Assembly: GCA_964415175.1 (NCBI GenBank) | Contig: CAYPYG010000011.1 | Span: 1 to 64,000, forward strand | Origin: UBA2231 sp964415175 | GTDB lineage: Bacteria; Elusimicrobiota; Elusimicrobia; Elusimicrobiales; UBA9959 | DNA length: 64,000 nt | Reading direction: 5' to 3' | Shown here: positions 43,378-51,507 of the stretch, in pieces | Numbering within the stretch: position 1 is the stretch's first letter | How the letters are laid out: every line of letters starts with the position of its first letter | Translations under genes and position numbers: made by a program | Notes under the pieces: generated by a model | Seen by the model: the letters and a program-made list of their open reading frames with translations, nothing else | Told to the model about the DNA's origin: nothing | Databases searched by the model: none

Positions 43378-44271
43378 ATGCCGATAGCGACGCAGTTCGA
43401 ATACGTGAAGCCAGCCGACATGGACGAGGCCCTGCAGGTCCTGGCCATGTACAAGGAGAAGGCCAGGCCGCTGGCCGGCGGGACCGACCTGATAGTGCAT
43501 CTCAAGGAAGGCTTCGCCAAGCCCGAGGTCGTGCTGGACGTGAAGGCCCTCAAAGAACTCTCGGGCCTCTCGCTGAAGAACGGCGTCCTGCGCGTAGGCG
43601 CGCTGGTCACCTTCGCGGAGCTCCTCGAGTCCGCGGCAGTGAAGAAGAACTTCCCGGACCTCTGGGAGGCCGCGGGCACCGTGGCCTCCACCGGCGTGCG
43701 CAACCGCGCCACGCTGGCCGGCAATATCTGCTCCGCCGTTCCGTCGGCGGATTCCGCCCCGCCGCTGCTGGCGCACGACGCGGTCGTCCGCGTGCGCTCC
43801 CGCGCAGGCGAGCGCCTGGTCTCCATCCACGAGTGGTTCACCGGCCCCAAGCGCACCGCGCTGGGACCGGACGAGCTGGTCGTCTCGGTGGAGGTCGGCG
43901 TGCCGGAGAAGAAGTTCGGCGCCTGCTACATGAAGCTCTCGCGCTACGACGGCGAGGACCTGGCCCAGGGCGGCGTCGAGGCGGCGGTCTTCACGGACCA
44001 CAACTACCGCGTCGCTTTCTGCGCGCTGGGGCCGGTGCCCGCGCGCGCCCTGAAGACCGAAGCCTATCTGAAGGGCAAGAAGGTGACGGAACAGACCGTG
44101 AAGCAGGCCGGCGAACTCCTGGCCGGCGAGATCTCCCCCATCAGCGACATACGCTCTTCGAAGGAATACCGTACCCACATGGCCCGGATAATGATCGGGC
44201 GCGCCCTCGAGACGGCGGTCTCCCGCCTGTCCGGCCGCGGCCCCAAATACGGAGAAGGGAATATCTGCTGA
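43378..44271 (+). CDS. Molybdenum hydroxylase, FAD subunit (XDH family)
   Basis: 297 residues. FAD-binding subunit that passes electrons from the iron-sulfur subunit to an acceptor. Seen: PLAGGTDLIVHLKEG (about 31-45) and TGVRNRATLAGNICSAVPSAD (about 106-126), both FAD-contact regions, then a C-terminal CO-dehydrogenase-flavoprotein-type domain. Followed 7 bases later by the 2Fe-2S subunit. Substrate not determinable from this subunit. Confidence 0.93.
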   Translation: MPIATQFEYVKPADMDEALQVLAMYKEKARPLAGGTDLIVHLKEGFAKPEVVLDVKALKELSGLSLKNGVLRVGALVTFAELLESAAVKKNFPDLWEAAGTVASTGVRNRATLAGNICSAVPSADSAPPLLAHDAVVRVRSRAGERLVSIHEWFTGPKRTALGPDELVVSVEVGVPEKKFGACYMKLSRYDGEDLAQGGVEAAVFTDHNYRVAFCALGPVPARALKTEAYLKGKKVTEQTVKQAGELLAGEISPISDIRSSKEYRTHMARIMIGRALETAVSRLSGRGPKYGEGNIC

Positions 44272-44278
44272 GGCGCTT

Positions 44279-44749
44279 ATGAAAAAACATCCCATCAGTT
44301 TCAAGCTCAACGGAGAAAAGGTCTCCATCGAGGTGGAGCCCAGCGACGTCCTGGTGGACGTACTGCGCGATCGCCTCGGCATAAAGAGCCCCAAGGTCGG
44401 CTGCGACCGAGGCGACTGCGGCACCTGCACGGTGATCATGGACGGCCGTACCGTGCGCTCCTGCCTGGCCCTGGCCGTCGAGGCCGACGGCGCCGAGCTG
44501 GTCACCCTCGAGGGCGCCAATACCAGCCGCAAGTGGACGCGGAAACTCCAGGAGAAGTTCCACCAGAAGAACGCCTTCCAGTGCGGCTTCTGCGCTCCGG
44601 GCGTGATCCTCTCGGCCACCGAACTGCTCGAGAAGAACCCGAAGGCCGGCAAGCACGAGATCAAGGAGGCCATAGCCGGCAATCTCTGCCGCTGCACGGG
44701 CTACGAACCCATCGTGGAAGCCATCGAAGAAACCGCGAAAGGAAAATGA
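44279..44749 (+). CDS. Molybdenum hydroxylase, 2Fe-2S subunit
   Basis: 156 residues with two [2Fe-2S] sites: plant-type CDRGDCGTC plus a later cysteine (SCLALAV) in the N-terminal domain, and CGFCAPG with CRCTGYEP in the C-terminal helical domain. Electron carrier between molybdopterin and FAD subunits. Its large-subunit partner is 3.5 kb downstream at 48278, which is abnormal: the low-GC genes in between look inserted. Confidence 0.95.
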   Translation: MKKHPISFKLNGEKVSIEVEPSDVLVDVLRDRLGIKSPKVGCDRGDCGTCTVIMDGRTVRSCLALAVEADGAELVTLEGANTSRKWTRKLQEKFHQKNAFQCGFCAPGVILSATELLEKNPKAGKHEIKEAIAGNLCRCTGYEPIVEAIEETAKGK

Positions 44750-45786
44750 TGCGAGTGGGAATGTCCGCATTTTTATTTTATGCGCTGATGGGGTGGGGTT
44801 TGCCGTCCATTTGCCATGCGCATGAAATAGCTTCCTTTGAGTCAGTTTATCGCAACTATCAAGATTATTTGCAGGATTTTGCGTTGGAGAAGTTTTTGAT
44901 AGACCCCATCGACTATAAGATCATGGCTTCGGAAGGCGATGCTGCCTGGTATGAGCCCGTCCCCCTCTCTACCCAGCCACCCCTTACATACCAGTTCCTC
45001 CCCAGTACTACCGGGGTTAAACGGAAAGTAAGGGTTTCGATGCGCTCCGGTTCTGTATATCAGTACTCATGGATTTCATGTTTAAACTATTCGTACAGCC
45101 ATGAAAAGGCCGGACATTTGCACGGAGGCCCGGGGCTGCTCGGACCTCTGCCCCCGCCGCTTGACCTACAGACCGATATCCCTGGTTTCGACGAAGACGG
45201 GTCGCTTTGTGTCGATATGACTCAGGATACGGAACTCAACTGGACGCTCACCCTCCCGGAGTTTTCTGCGGAAATAAATTTCCTTATGATCTCAAGCGGC
45301 GATATCATGAGCTATAAGCGTTTCCGTATCTATTTGAAAGTTCCGGATCTGATGCCCCTGCCCGATTCCGACCTGTACTCGTCTACCGGTGCTACAAAGG
45401 CTCACCCTTTCAATTATTACGCCAGGCAGGACGTCATTGATAAGCTCAAGCTCATTGCCAAAGAATATCACGATGAGTTCCCCCTTTCTCCCGTGCTTGT
45501 TTTTAATGACATGAGTCTGCCCTGGGGAGGGCTATTCGATATAGGTGAAGAAGTGCTGTGTCCTGAGGGCCTTCCGTGCCAGTTCTGGCAAACTCCGCAC
45601 AAGTCTCATCGGGATGGTTATAATGTGGATCTCAGGACAAGAGAACTTGAGGATGACCAATTAAAGAGGATCCGGGCAATAGCCGAAAGCCATGGCGCCA
45701 CGGTGCTAAATGAAGGGACTCATTTTCATTTGAATTTCCGAAGTAAAAATTCCAAGGATTACGAAGAGTATAATGTCTGCTATTAA
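44746..45786 (+). CDS. Secreted MepA/M15-like zinc peptidase
   Basis: 346 residues. Signal peptide about 1-25 (ends PSICHA). The C-terminal third carries HKSHRDGYNVDLR and GTHFHLNF, the pattern of LAS-fold zinc peptidases such as penicillin-insensitive murein endopeptidase MepA. It would cut peptidoglycan cross-links in the periplasm. The central part (about 100-210) is unfamiliar. Two adjacent ATGs at 44746 and 44749; the first overlaps the 2Fe-2S stop. Codon use and base composition are clearly more AT-rich than the flanking hydroxylase genes, suggesting acquisition. Confidence 0.75.
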   Translation: MMRVGMSAFLFYALMGWGLPSICHAHEIASFESVYRNYQDYLQDFALEKFLIDPIDYKIMASEGDAAWYEPVPLSTQPPLTYQFLPSTTGVKRKVRVSMRSGSVYQYSWISCLNYSYSHEKAGHLHGGPGLLGPLPPPLDLQTDIPGFDEDGSLCVDMTQDTELNWTLTLPEFSAEINFLMISSGDIMSYKRFRIYLKVPDLMPLPDSDLYSSTGATKAHPFNYYARQDVIDKLKLIAKEYHDEFPLSPVLVFNDMSLPWGGLFDIGEEVLCPEGLPCQFWQTPHKSHRDGYNVDLRTRELEDDQLKRIRAIAESHGATVLNEGTHFHLNFRSKNSKDYEEYNVCY

Positions 45787-46408
45787 ATTGTGCGTTGTGT
45801 TCTTCGCTACGGGTGTAATATGGTTTTCTTACACCCCACTGGCGGTTGCCGGGGTGCCGCTTCAAAAAAACCCTTATCCGGATAAAGGGAGCCGGATAGA
45901 ATTTTCAACCCATACCGTGTTTCTGTCTCCGAAGATGCATGAGGCTGTCCATACCTACTCTGAAAATTTTGAATTGCGTCCAGTCTCCTGCTATCCGGAA
46001 GAGATCAGGCGCTACTATCCTTACACGACATATCAATCGCCCTCCGCCGTGTTCGGTGATTTTAACGGAGACAGGATGTCGGATTCCGTTCTAATTGGCG
46101 ATGACGGCGACTTTTCGATGACACTCATGCTTCTTTCCAGTTATGACCCCAAGAATAGCGGCCTTTCGTACACTGTCAGGGTGTTTTCAAAGATGCCGCT
46201 ATCCGAAGCGGAGTCCAAGCGGATCGGGACATGGTCTTATCTGCAATTGCGTAAAAAAGGCCGTTTCCAGGTCCCGAACGAAGAGTCGCAACTGGAGGAA
46301 GTCGAGTTGAAGAACGACGGTTTTGAAGTGGTAATATGGGAGAAGGCCGCTGTTGTCTATTACCTCGATGAGAACGGCGATCTTAAAAAGATAGTTTCGG
46401 CAGACTGA
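45773..46408 (+). CDS. Secreted protein with FG-GAP/EF-hand-like segment
   Basis: 211 residues. Signal peptide about 1-26 (ends LAVAG). FGDFNGDRMSDSVLIGDDGD resembles an FG-GAP/VCBS or dockerin-like calcium loop. No membrane helix in the mature part. Overlaps the end of the MepA-like gene by 14 bases, so the two are coupled, and shares its lower GC. A periplasmic partner or immunity protein for the peptidase is possible but unproven. Confidence 0.65.
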   Translation: MSAIKLCVVFFATGVIWFSYTPLAVAGVPLQKNPYPDKGSRIEFSTHTVFLSPKMHEAVHTYSENFELRPVSCYPEEIRRYYPYTTYQSPSAVFGDFNGDRMSDSVLIGDDGDFSMTLMLLSSYDPKNSGLSYTVRVFSKMPLSEAESKRIGTWSYLQLRKKGRFQVPNEESQLEEVELKNDGFEVVIWEKAAVVYYLDENGDLKKIVSAD

Positions 46409-46427
46409 GCGCAAGGGGGACGGGGAC

Positions 46428-46721
46428 ATGGTATACGTGATAACGATGAAGATGAAGGAAGGCAAGAAGTTCGACCCGGCGGTGATACAGCGGCACGTGG
46501 AGCACCTGCGTTCGCTCGACGACAACGGCCGGCTGGTGGTCTGCGGGCCTTTCAAGGACGGCAAGGGAGGCATGCTCGTGATCCGCGCCCAGTCCCAGGA
46601 AGAGGCCGAGGGCATGGCGAAACAGGATCCGTTCATCGCCGAAGGTTACGAGGACTACGAAGTCCGCGAACTCGTCGCCGCCAACCGCAACAACAATTAC
46701 CTGCTCGACGCAAAAGGTTGA
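46428..46721 (+). CDS. YciI-family protein
   Basis: 97 residues: ferredoxin-like YCII fold with VQRHVEHLRSLDDNGRLVVCGPF-type region (IQRHVEHLRSLDDNGRL), GGMLVIRAQSQEEAEGMAKQDPF and the final YEVRELVAA. Family members include muconolactone isomerase-like and chloromuconolactone dehalogenase enzymes. Its high-GC codon use matches the hydroxylase genes, not the AT-rich genes on both sides, so it is likely an original member of the catabolic operon. Confidence 0.85.
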   Translation: MVYVITMKMKEGKKFDPAVIQRHVEHLRSLDDNGRLVVCGPFKDGKGGMLVIRAQSQEEAEGMAKQDPFIAEGYEDYEVRELVAANRNNNYLLDAKG

Positions 46722-46738
46722 GCGGATAGTTTGGATTT

Positions 46739-47050
46739 ATGGATAGGGATAAAATCGTTATGCGCTTGTTGGTCTCATTGGCGGAACGATATGATGTGTT
46801 TTACAGGAAATACAAGTCGAAAATTGATGTTGCGTTCCTGATTTCTGTTGTCCAAATAGTCCCATGCGGACTGATATGGTTTTGGCTATTTGATAGGGCA
46901 TGGTTTTCTGCTATTGTTGAGGCCCATTGGTGGATTGGAATTTTTCCGATTTTATTGCTGGTGGCTGGTCACGTTGTGTATTTCGCGGTTGCTGGGATTG
47001 GCCTTTTGCTGAAATTGCTTAAAAAGTTTGCGTTGTCGCATCTTAAATGA
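46739..47050 (+). CDS. Small two-helix membrane protein, low GC
   Basis: 103 residues. Charged N-terminus (about 1-28), two membrane helices (about 31-50 and 63-92), basic end KLLKKFALSHLK. The first full line of its sequence (46741-46800) has 26 G+C in 60, far below the surrounding genes. Upstream of an unknown small gene and a class III nucleotidyl cyclase. In Pycsar defence systems a cyclase is paired with a membrane effector, so an effector role is a hypothesis. No cyclic-nucleotide-binding domain is visible. Confidence 0.6.
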   Translation: MDRDKIVMRLLVSLAERYDVFYRKYKSKIDVAFLISVVQIVPCGLIWFWLFDRAWFSAIVEAHWWIGIFPILLLVAGHVVYFAVAGIGLLLKLLKKFALSHLK

Positions 47051-47068
47051 AATGGGCTTTAAGTGTTC

Positions 47069-47332
47069 ATGAGTTTAAAAATTAGCTTTGTGTGGTCTGT
47101 GGATATTAACTCAGCTCTTCGCAAAGAGGCGGAGGGTAAAATTGTCCGCGATATATACGACACATTCCAAACTGATTTTTGTCACGATGGGGATATTGTG
47201 GTTGAGTTGCACTCTTCGGACCCGCTTCGCATTTCTGCTAGTGGAGTAATCAAGTGTGGTTGTGGGAAGACCTGGTATAGGCTTTGTGGCGCATCAGATA
47301 TGTCTTCTGTGAGGTATGAGAAGGTCGGATGA
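47069..47332 (+). CDS. Small protein with CGCG motif, low GC
   Basis: 87 residues starting MSLKISFVWSVDINSALR; a GTG at 47063 would add two residues. C-terminal SGVIKCGCGKTWYRLCG could bind metal. No Shine-Dalgarno is obvious. AT-rich like both neighbours. Not recognised; the position suggests it belongs to the nucleotidyl-cyclase module. Confidence 0.5.
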   Translation: MSLKISFVWSVDINSALRKEAEGKIVRDIYDTFQTDFCHDGDIVVELHSSDPLRISASGVIKCGCGKTWYRLCGASDMSSVRYEKVG

Positions 47333-47357
47333 TTGACTCCCCGCTTGGTAGGGCACG

Positions 47358-47990
47358 ATGAAGAGTATTCCTATTAAAGAGGTTCGGCGAATTGTTCTGG
47401 TTTTTGATCTTTGTTCTTCGTCTAACATATTGGAAAGTTTGAAGTTAAATGATTCTCTTGCAAAATATTACGGCTTTTTGATTTTCGTCAAGGAATTTCT
47501 GCAGGAATCCGCTCCTCTCTATAAATTTGAAATATATAAGTTCGTGGGCGATGGCTGGATACTTTTCTTTAAAGAAACTGATGCCGGAAAACTTGTTGAA
47601 TTTCTTCCTAAATTAGGCGAGGTTATAGATGAGGCGATAACGCGAAGGATTTTGCCGTTCATGGAGACCCCGTTAAGAATACAGGGTATTACTTGTGGGG
47701 TTGAGGTGGGTGTTCTTCGTAGGATAGTAATGCTTCAAAATCGAGAATATGTTGGTAGACCGATAAATATTGCATGCCGACTTCAGGGGTTAGTTAAAAC
47801 TATTGCTAACCCCGCAAATAAGGTTTTGGTTTCAAAAGGGGCATATGAGAAGATTTTTTCGGGTATAGATGTCAGTTTTTGGTCTCCAAAGCGCGAAAGG
47901 TTCTCGTTGCGAAACATTCAAGGCGGCCGGGAATATTCTTGTGTAAGTTTATCCCTCCCGTTCATCGAGTTGGACCGAGATGATACTTAG
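47358..47990 (+). CDS. Stand-alone class III nucleotidyl cyclase
   Basis: 210 residues, a single adenylate/guanylate-cyclase catalytic domain with no sensor domain. Seen: metal aspartates D17 (VLVFDLCSSS) and D65 (KFVGDGW), transition-state residues N137 and R141 (GRPINIACRL). The base-selecting positions appear to be K61 and E130, neither the classical adenylyl (Lys/Asp) nor guanylyl (Glu/Cys) pair. AT-rich and next to a small membrane protein, as in Pycsar antiphage systems, where such a cyclase makes cCMP or cUMP. A simple cAMP role is also possible. Confidence 0.75.
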   Translation: MKSIPIKEVRRIVLVFDLCSSSNILESLKLNDSLAKYYGFLIFVKEFLQESAPLYKFEIYKFVGDGWILFFKETDAGKLVEFLPKLGEVIDEAITRRILPFMETPLRIQGITCGVEVGVLRRIVMLQNREYVGRPINIACRLQGLVKTIANPANKVLVSKGAYEKIFSGIDVSFWSPKRERFSLRNIQGGREYSCVSLSLPFIELDRDDT

Positions 47991-48044
47991 TTCTCTCGTG
48001 AAACGGATTCGGCTGTCAGAGTATGGGCTAGATAAACAGGCAGG

Positions 48045-48240
48045 CTTCACGGCGGGACTTGCGGCGAGGAACATGCGGAGGTTTTTCCCCGAGCGGAGCG
48101 AGGGGACCGGCACTGCCGGACGGGCATGATTGTCTGAGGCCCGAGACGCAATGCGGCCGGGCCGAGTTCGTGCCCGGCCGAGCGCAGCGAGGTGGGTCCG
48201 GAAAAACCGGACCGTGACGAGCGCAAGGCCCGGCGGGAAG
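48045..48240 (+). ncRNA. Structured repeat element, copy 2
   Basis: About 200 bases, lacking the outermost AACTAT/ATAGTT stem of copies 1 and 3. Stem 48045-48063 with 48222-48240 pairs at 16 of 19 positions. Hairpin CCGGC-ACT-GCCGG is kept. GGGCATGA (48122-48129) pairs with TCGTGCCC (48168-48175) with a U-G. The inner hairpin is GGCCCG...CGC-AAT-GCG...CGGGCC (48138-48163). An extra arm GGTCCGG-AAAAA-CCGGACC is perfect (48195-48213). It lies between the low-GC insert and the molybdopterin subunit gene. Confidence 0.75.
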
Positions 48241-48277
48241 CCAGGGACGATCTGAAAGTAAGCGAGAGAGGCGAAAT

Positions 48278-50737
48278 ATGGACATCGACAGGATAATTTC
48301 AAAACCGAAGAAGGGCGTTAAGACCAAGGCCAAGATACAGGACGACGACCTCCAGGTCGTCGGCAAGTGCGTCCAGCGCATAGACGGCTGGGAGAAGATA
48401 CGCGGCGCCGCTAAATACACCGACGACCTCGAGTTCGGCCCCGGCCTGCTCTACGCCGCCCTCGTCGAGAGCCCCCGCGCCCACGCGAAGATCAAGTCTA
48501 TCGACACCTCCGCCGCCGAGAAACTGCGCGGCGTCGTCAAAGTCGTCACCGGCCGCAACTTCGTCCACAAGTTCGGCCTCTACATGAACGACCGCTACAT
48601 CTTCGCCAACGACCGCGTCCGCTTCGTCGGCGAGCAGGTCGCCGCCGTCGTCGCCACCGACGCCAAGACCGCCCTGCGCGGCGCCGCGCTGGTGAAAGTG
48701 GAATACGAAGACTTGCCGTCAGTGCTGGACCCGGTGAAAGCCCTCGAGAAGGACGCCCCCCTCGTCCACCCCGACCTCAAGAGCTACACTCATGTCCCGT
48801 GGTTCTTCCCAAAGCCCGGCACCAATATCGCCCACTGGCGCAAGATACGCAAGGGCGACCCGGAGAAGGGCTTCCGCCGGGCCGACCTGGTCATGGAGGA
48901 CACTTACACGGTGCCGCGCTACGCCCACTGCGCCATCGAGAACCACTCCGCCATCGGCCTCTACGACGCCTCGGGCCGCCTGACCATGTGGACCTCGTCG
49001 CAGTCGCCGTTCACGCAGCGCCATGTCTTCGCCGAGACGCTCAAGGCCTTCGGCATAGCCCATAAGGACGTGCGCGTGGTCAGTACCTATATCGGCGGCG
49101 GCTTCGGCGGCAAGGCCGGCGTCACGATGGAGATCATCGCGGCCGCCCTGGCGGTGGCCGTGCCCGGCCGCCCTGTGAAACTGCTCTGGAGCCGCGCGCA
49201 GGAGTTCTACAACACCTACCAGCGCCTCGGCGTTACCACGAAGATAAAGCTGGGCGCGACGAAGGACGGCAGGATAACCGCGCTCGACTATAAACTTTAC
49301 TGGGACGCCGGCGCCTATGTAGAATACGGCGCCAATGTCGTCAACGCCGCGGGCCTCTCGGCCAGCGGCCCCTACCGCGTCGACAATATCAGCATCGACT
49401 CTGTCTGCACCTATACCAACCTCCCCCCCGGCGGCGCCTACCGCGGCTTCGGCTATTCCGAGTTCCTCTTCGGGCTGGAGTCTCATATCACGCGCATGGC
49501 GGAGAAGCTGGGCATCGACCCCGTCGAGTTCCGCAAGCTCAACGCCATCAAGGAGGGCGAGACCCTGCCCTACGGCGCGCACATGAACCCGACCGGCATA
49601 CGCGAGGCCATAGAAAAAGTCGAGAAAGAGATCCGGTGGGGCGTGAAAGAAAAGCCGAAGGACCCGCGCAAGGCCGTCGGCAAATCGCTGGTCTGCTTCT
49701 GGAAGGCCCCCGCCATGCCGCCGAACGCCAGCTCCAGCGCCTTCCTCAAGTTCAACGAGGACGGCAGCGTCAATATCCTGGTCTCGGGCATGGACATGGG
49801 CCAGGGCCTGCTGACCGTCATGGCGCAGGTCGCCGGCGAGGTGCTGGCCATGCCCGTCACGCGCATCCGCGTCGAGACGCCCGACACCGACCGCAACCCC
49901 TACGAGTGGCAGACCGTCGGCTCGCACGTGACCTGGGGCTGCGGCAACGCCGTCAAGCGCGCCGCCCTCGAGGCCCGCGAGCGCATCCTGGACCTCGTCC
50001 AGCGCGTGCACTGCCTGGACAAGAGCACGCTCTACCTCGAGGACGAATGCGTGCGCTGCCGCACCAAGCCGCATTTCCGCCTGCCCTACAAGGACTTCGT
50101 CATAAACGGCATACAGGCCGACGACCACACCTTCAAGGGCGGCCCCATCATGGGCTCCGGCGTCTTCATGCCCGAGTTCACCTCGGCCATCAGCGACCCG
50201 GAGACCGGCCAGGGCGGCCATCCGAACGTCCACTACACCACCGGCTCGGCCGGCGCGATAGTGGAGGTGGACCGCGAGACCGGCAAGATGAAGATAAAAA
50301 AGGTCGTCCTCGCCGTCGACTGCGGCAAGGCGATAAACCCCGACCTCGTCAAAGGCCAGATAGTCGGCGGCCTGCTGCAGGGCTTCGCCACCGTCCTCTA
50401 CGAGGATATGCGCTACGACGGGAAGGGCCGGCTCCTCAACCCCAACTTCTCGGACTACAAGCTGCCCACGGCCAAGGACATGCCGGAGCAGATAGTGCCG
50501 ATAATCGTGGAAGTTCCCCAGCCCGACGGGCCTTTCGGCGCGCGCGGCGTGGGCGAGCACACCATGATCCCCTGCGCCCCGCTGATAGCCAACGCCGTCG
50601 CGGACGCGCTGGGCGTGCGCATCAAGTCGATGCCCGTCACCAAGGAAAAGGTCGCGCTCGCCGCGGCCGGAACAGGGCGGCATTCGCCGCAGTCGGTGCC
50701 GGGAGCTCTGCGACCGGCCGGAGGCCACCGTAAATGA
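48278..50737 (+). CDS. Molybdenum hydroxylase, molybdopterin subunit (XDH family)
   Basis: 819 residues, catalytic subunit. Seen: small N-terminal a/b hammerhead domain (about 30-135), GGGFGGK in IGGGFGGKAG, PPGGAYRGFGYSE (arginine in the position of the substrate-contact Arg of xanthine dehydrogenases), MDMGQGLLTVMAQ, and the catalytic glutamate in GPFGARGVGEHTM near residue 759. The class hydroxylates purines, pyrimidines, nicotinate-type rings or aldehydes; the substrate is not decided by these motifs. A CVRC plus HxH-like stretch (DECVRCRTKPHF, about 590) is an uncommon insert. Overlaps the nitrilase start by ATGA. Confidence 0.95.
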   Translation: MDIDRIISKPKKGVKTKAKIQDDDLQVVGKCVQRIDGWEKIRGAAKYTDDLEFGPGLLYAALVESPRAHAKIKSIDTSAAEKLRGVVKVVTGRNFVHKFGLYMNDRYIFANDRVRFVGEQVAAVVATDAKTALRGAALVKVEYEDLPSVLDPVKALEKDAPLVHPDLKSYTHVPWFFPKPGTNIAHWRKIRKGDPEKGFRRADLVMEDTYTVPRYAHCAIENHSAIGLYDASGRLTMWTSSQSPFTQRHVFAETLKAFGIAHKDVRVVSTYIGGGFGGKAGVTMEIIAAALAVAVPGRPVKLLWSRAQEFYNTYQRLGVTTKIKLGATKDGRITALDYKLYWDAGAYVEYGANVVNAAGLSASGPYRVDNISIDSVCTYTNLPPGGAYRGFGYSEFLFGLESHITRMAEKLGIDPVEFRKLNAIKEGETLPYGAHMNPTGIREAIEKVEKEIRWGVKEKPKDPRKAVGKSLVCFWKAPAMPPNASSSAFLKFNEDGSVNILVSGMDMGQGLLTVMAQVAGEVLAMPVTRIRVETPDTDRNPYEWQTVGSHVTWGCGNAVKRAALEARERILDLVQRVHCLDKSTLYLEDECVRCRTKPHFRLPYKDFVINGIQADDHTFKGGPIMGSGVFMPEFTSAISDPETGQGGHPNVHYTTGSAGAIVEVDRETGKMKIKKVVLAVDCGKAINPDLVKGQIVGGLLQGFATVLYEDMRYDGKGRLLNPNFSDYKLPTAKDMPEQIVPIIVEVPQPDGPFGARGVGEHTMIPCAPLIANAVADALGVRIKSMPVTKEKVALAAAGTGRHSPQSVPGALRPAGGHRK

Positions 50738-51507
50738 AACTCGCGCTCTGCCAGTACGACATCAAGTGGGAAGACAAGGCGGCGAACAAGAAGAAGATAG
50801 CGGAACTGCTGGAGAAACATCCGCGCAAGGCCGAGATAGACTGGATAATATTCTCGGAGATGACGCTGTCCGGGTTCACCATGAACACGGCCGCGGCGGA
50901 GCTGGACGATTCCGACCGGCAGTTCTTCGTCGAGCTGGCCCAGCGCAACAACATCAACATCTCCTACGGCGGCGTCGAGGGCGGCTATAACAAGCTCATC
51001 ACCCTCAACCGCCACGGCGACAGGGTCAACGAATACTCCAAGATACACCTCTACGCCTTCGGCGGCGAGGACAAGCATTACAAGGCCGGCGATAAGCAGG
51101 AGGTCTTCGAGCTGGAAGGCTTCCGTGTCATGCCCGCCGTCTGTTTCGACCTGCGCTTCCCTTACCTGTTCTGGAGCAAGGCCCCCGAAGTGGACATCTA
51201 TATCGCCATAGCCGCGTGGCCCGCCCGCCGCGCCGAGCACTGGACGACGCTGCTGCGCGCGCGCGCCGTCGAGAACCAGGCCTATTGCGCGGGCGTGGAC
51301 CGCATAGGCATGGAAGGCAAGCTCGAGTATTCCGGCAATTCCATGTGCTTCGACCCGCTGGGCAAGGTCGTGATAGATTCCGGCACGGCCGAGGGCATTT
51401 TCATTTCCGAGGTCCCGCTGGACAGGTCGCTGGTCGCCAGGACCCGCGAACGCTTCCCTTTCATCGGCGAGCGCAAGTCTTTCCCCTGGCAGGAGGCCAA
51501 AGTCTAA
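50734..51507 (+). CDS. Nitrilase-superfamily hydrolase, omega-amidase-like
   Basis: 257 residues with the catalytic triad E42 (FSEMTLSGF), K103 (YSKIHLYAFGGE) and C137 (PAVCFDLRFPYLFW). The CFDLRFP and HLYAFGGE forms are those of omega-amidases, which hydrolyse the amide of short dicarboxylic monoamides (2-oxoglutaramate, succinamate). In this operon a monoamide such as oxamate or malonamate left after carbamoyl transfer would be a fitting substrate (inference). Coupled to both neighbours. Confidence 0.88.
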   Translation: MKLALCQYDIKWEDKAANKKKIAELLEKHPRKAEIDWIIFSEMTLSGFTMNTAAAELDDSDRQFFVELAQRNNINISYGGVEGGYNKLITLNRHGDRVNEYSKIHLYAFGGEDKHYKAGDKQEVFELEGFRVMPAVCFDLRFPYLFWSKAPEVDIYIAIAAWPARRAEHWTTLLRARAVENQAYCAGVDRIGMEGKLEYSGNSMCFDPLGKVVIDSGTAEGIFISEVPLDRSLVARTRERFPFIGERKSFPWQEAKV

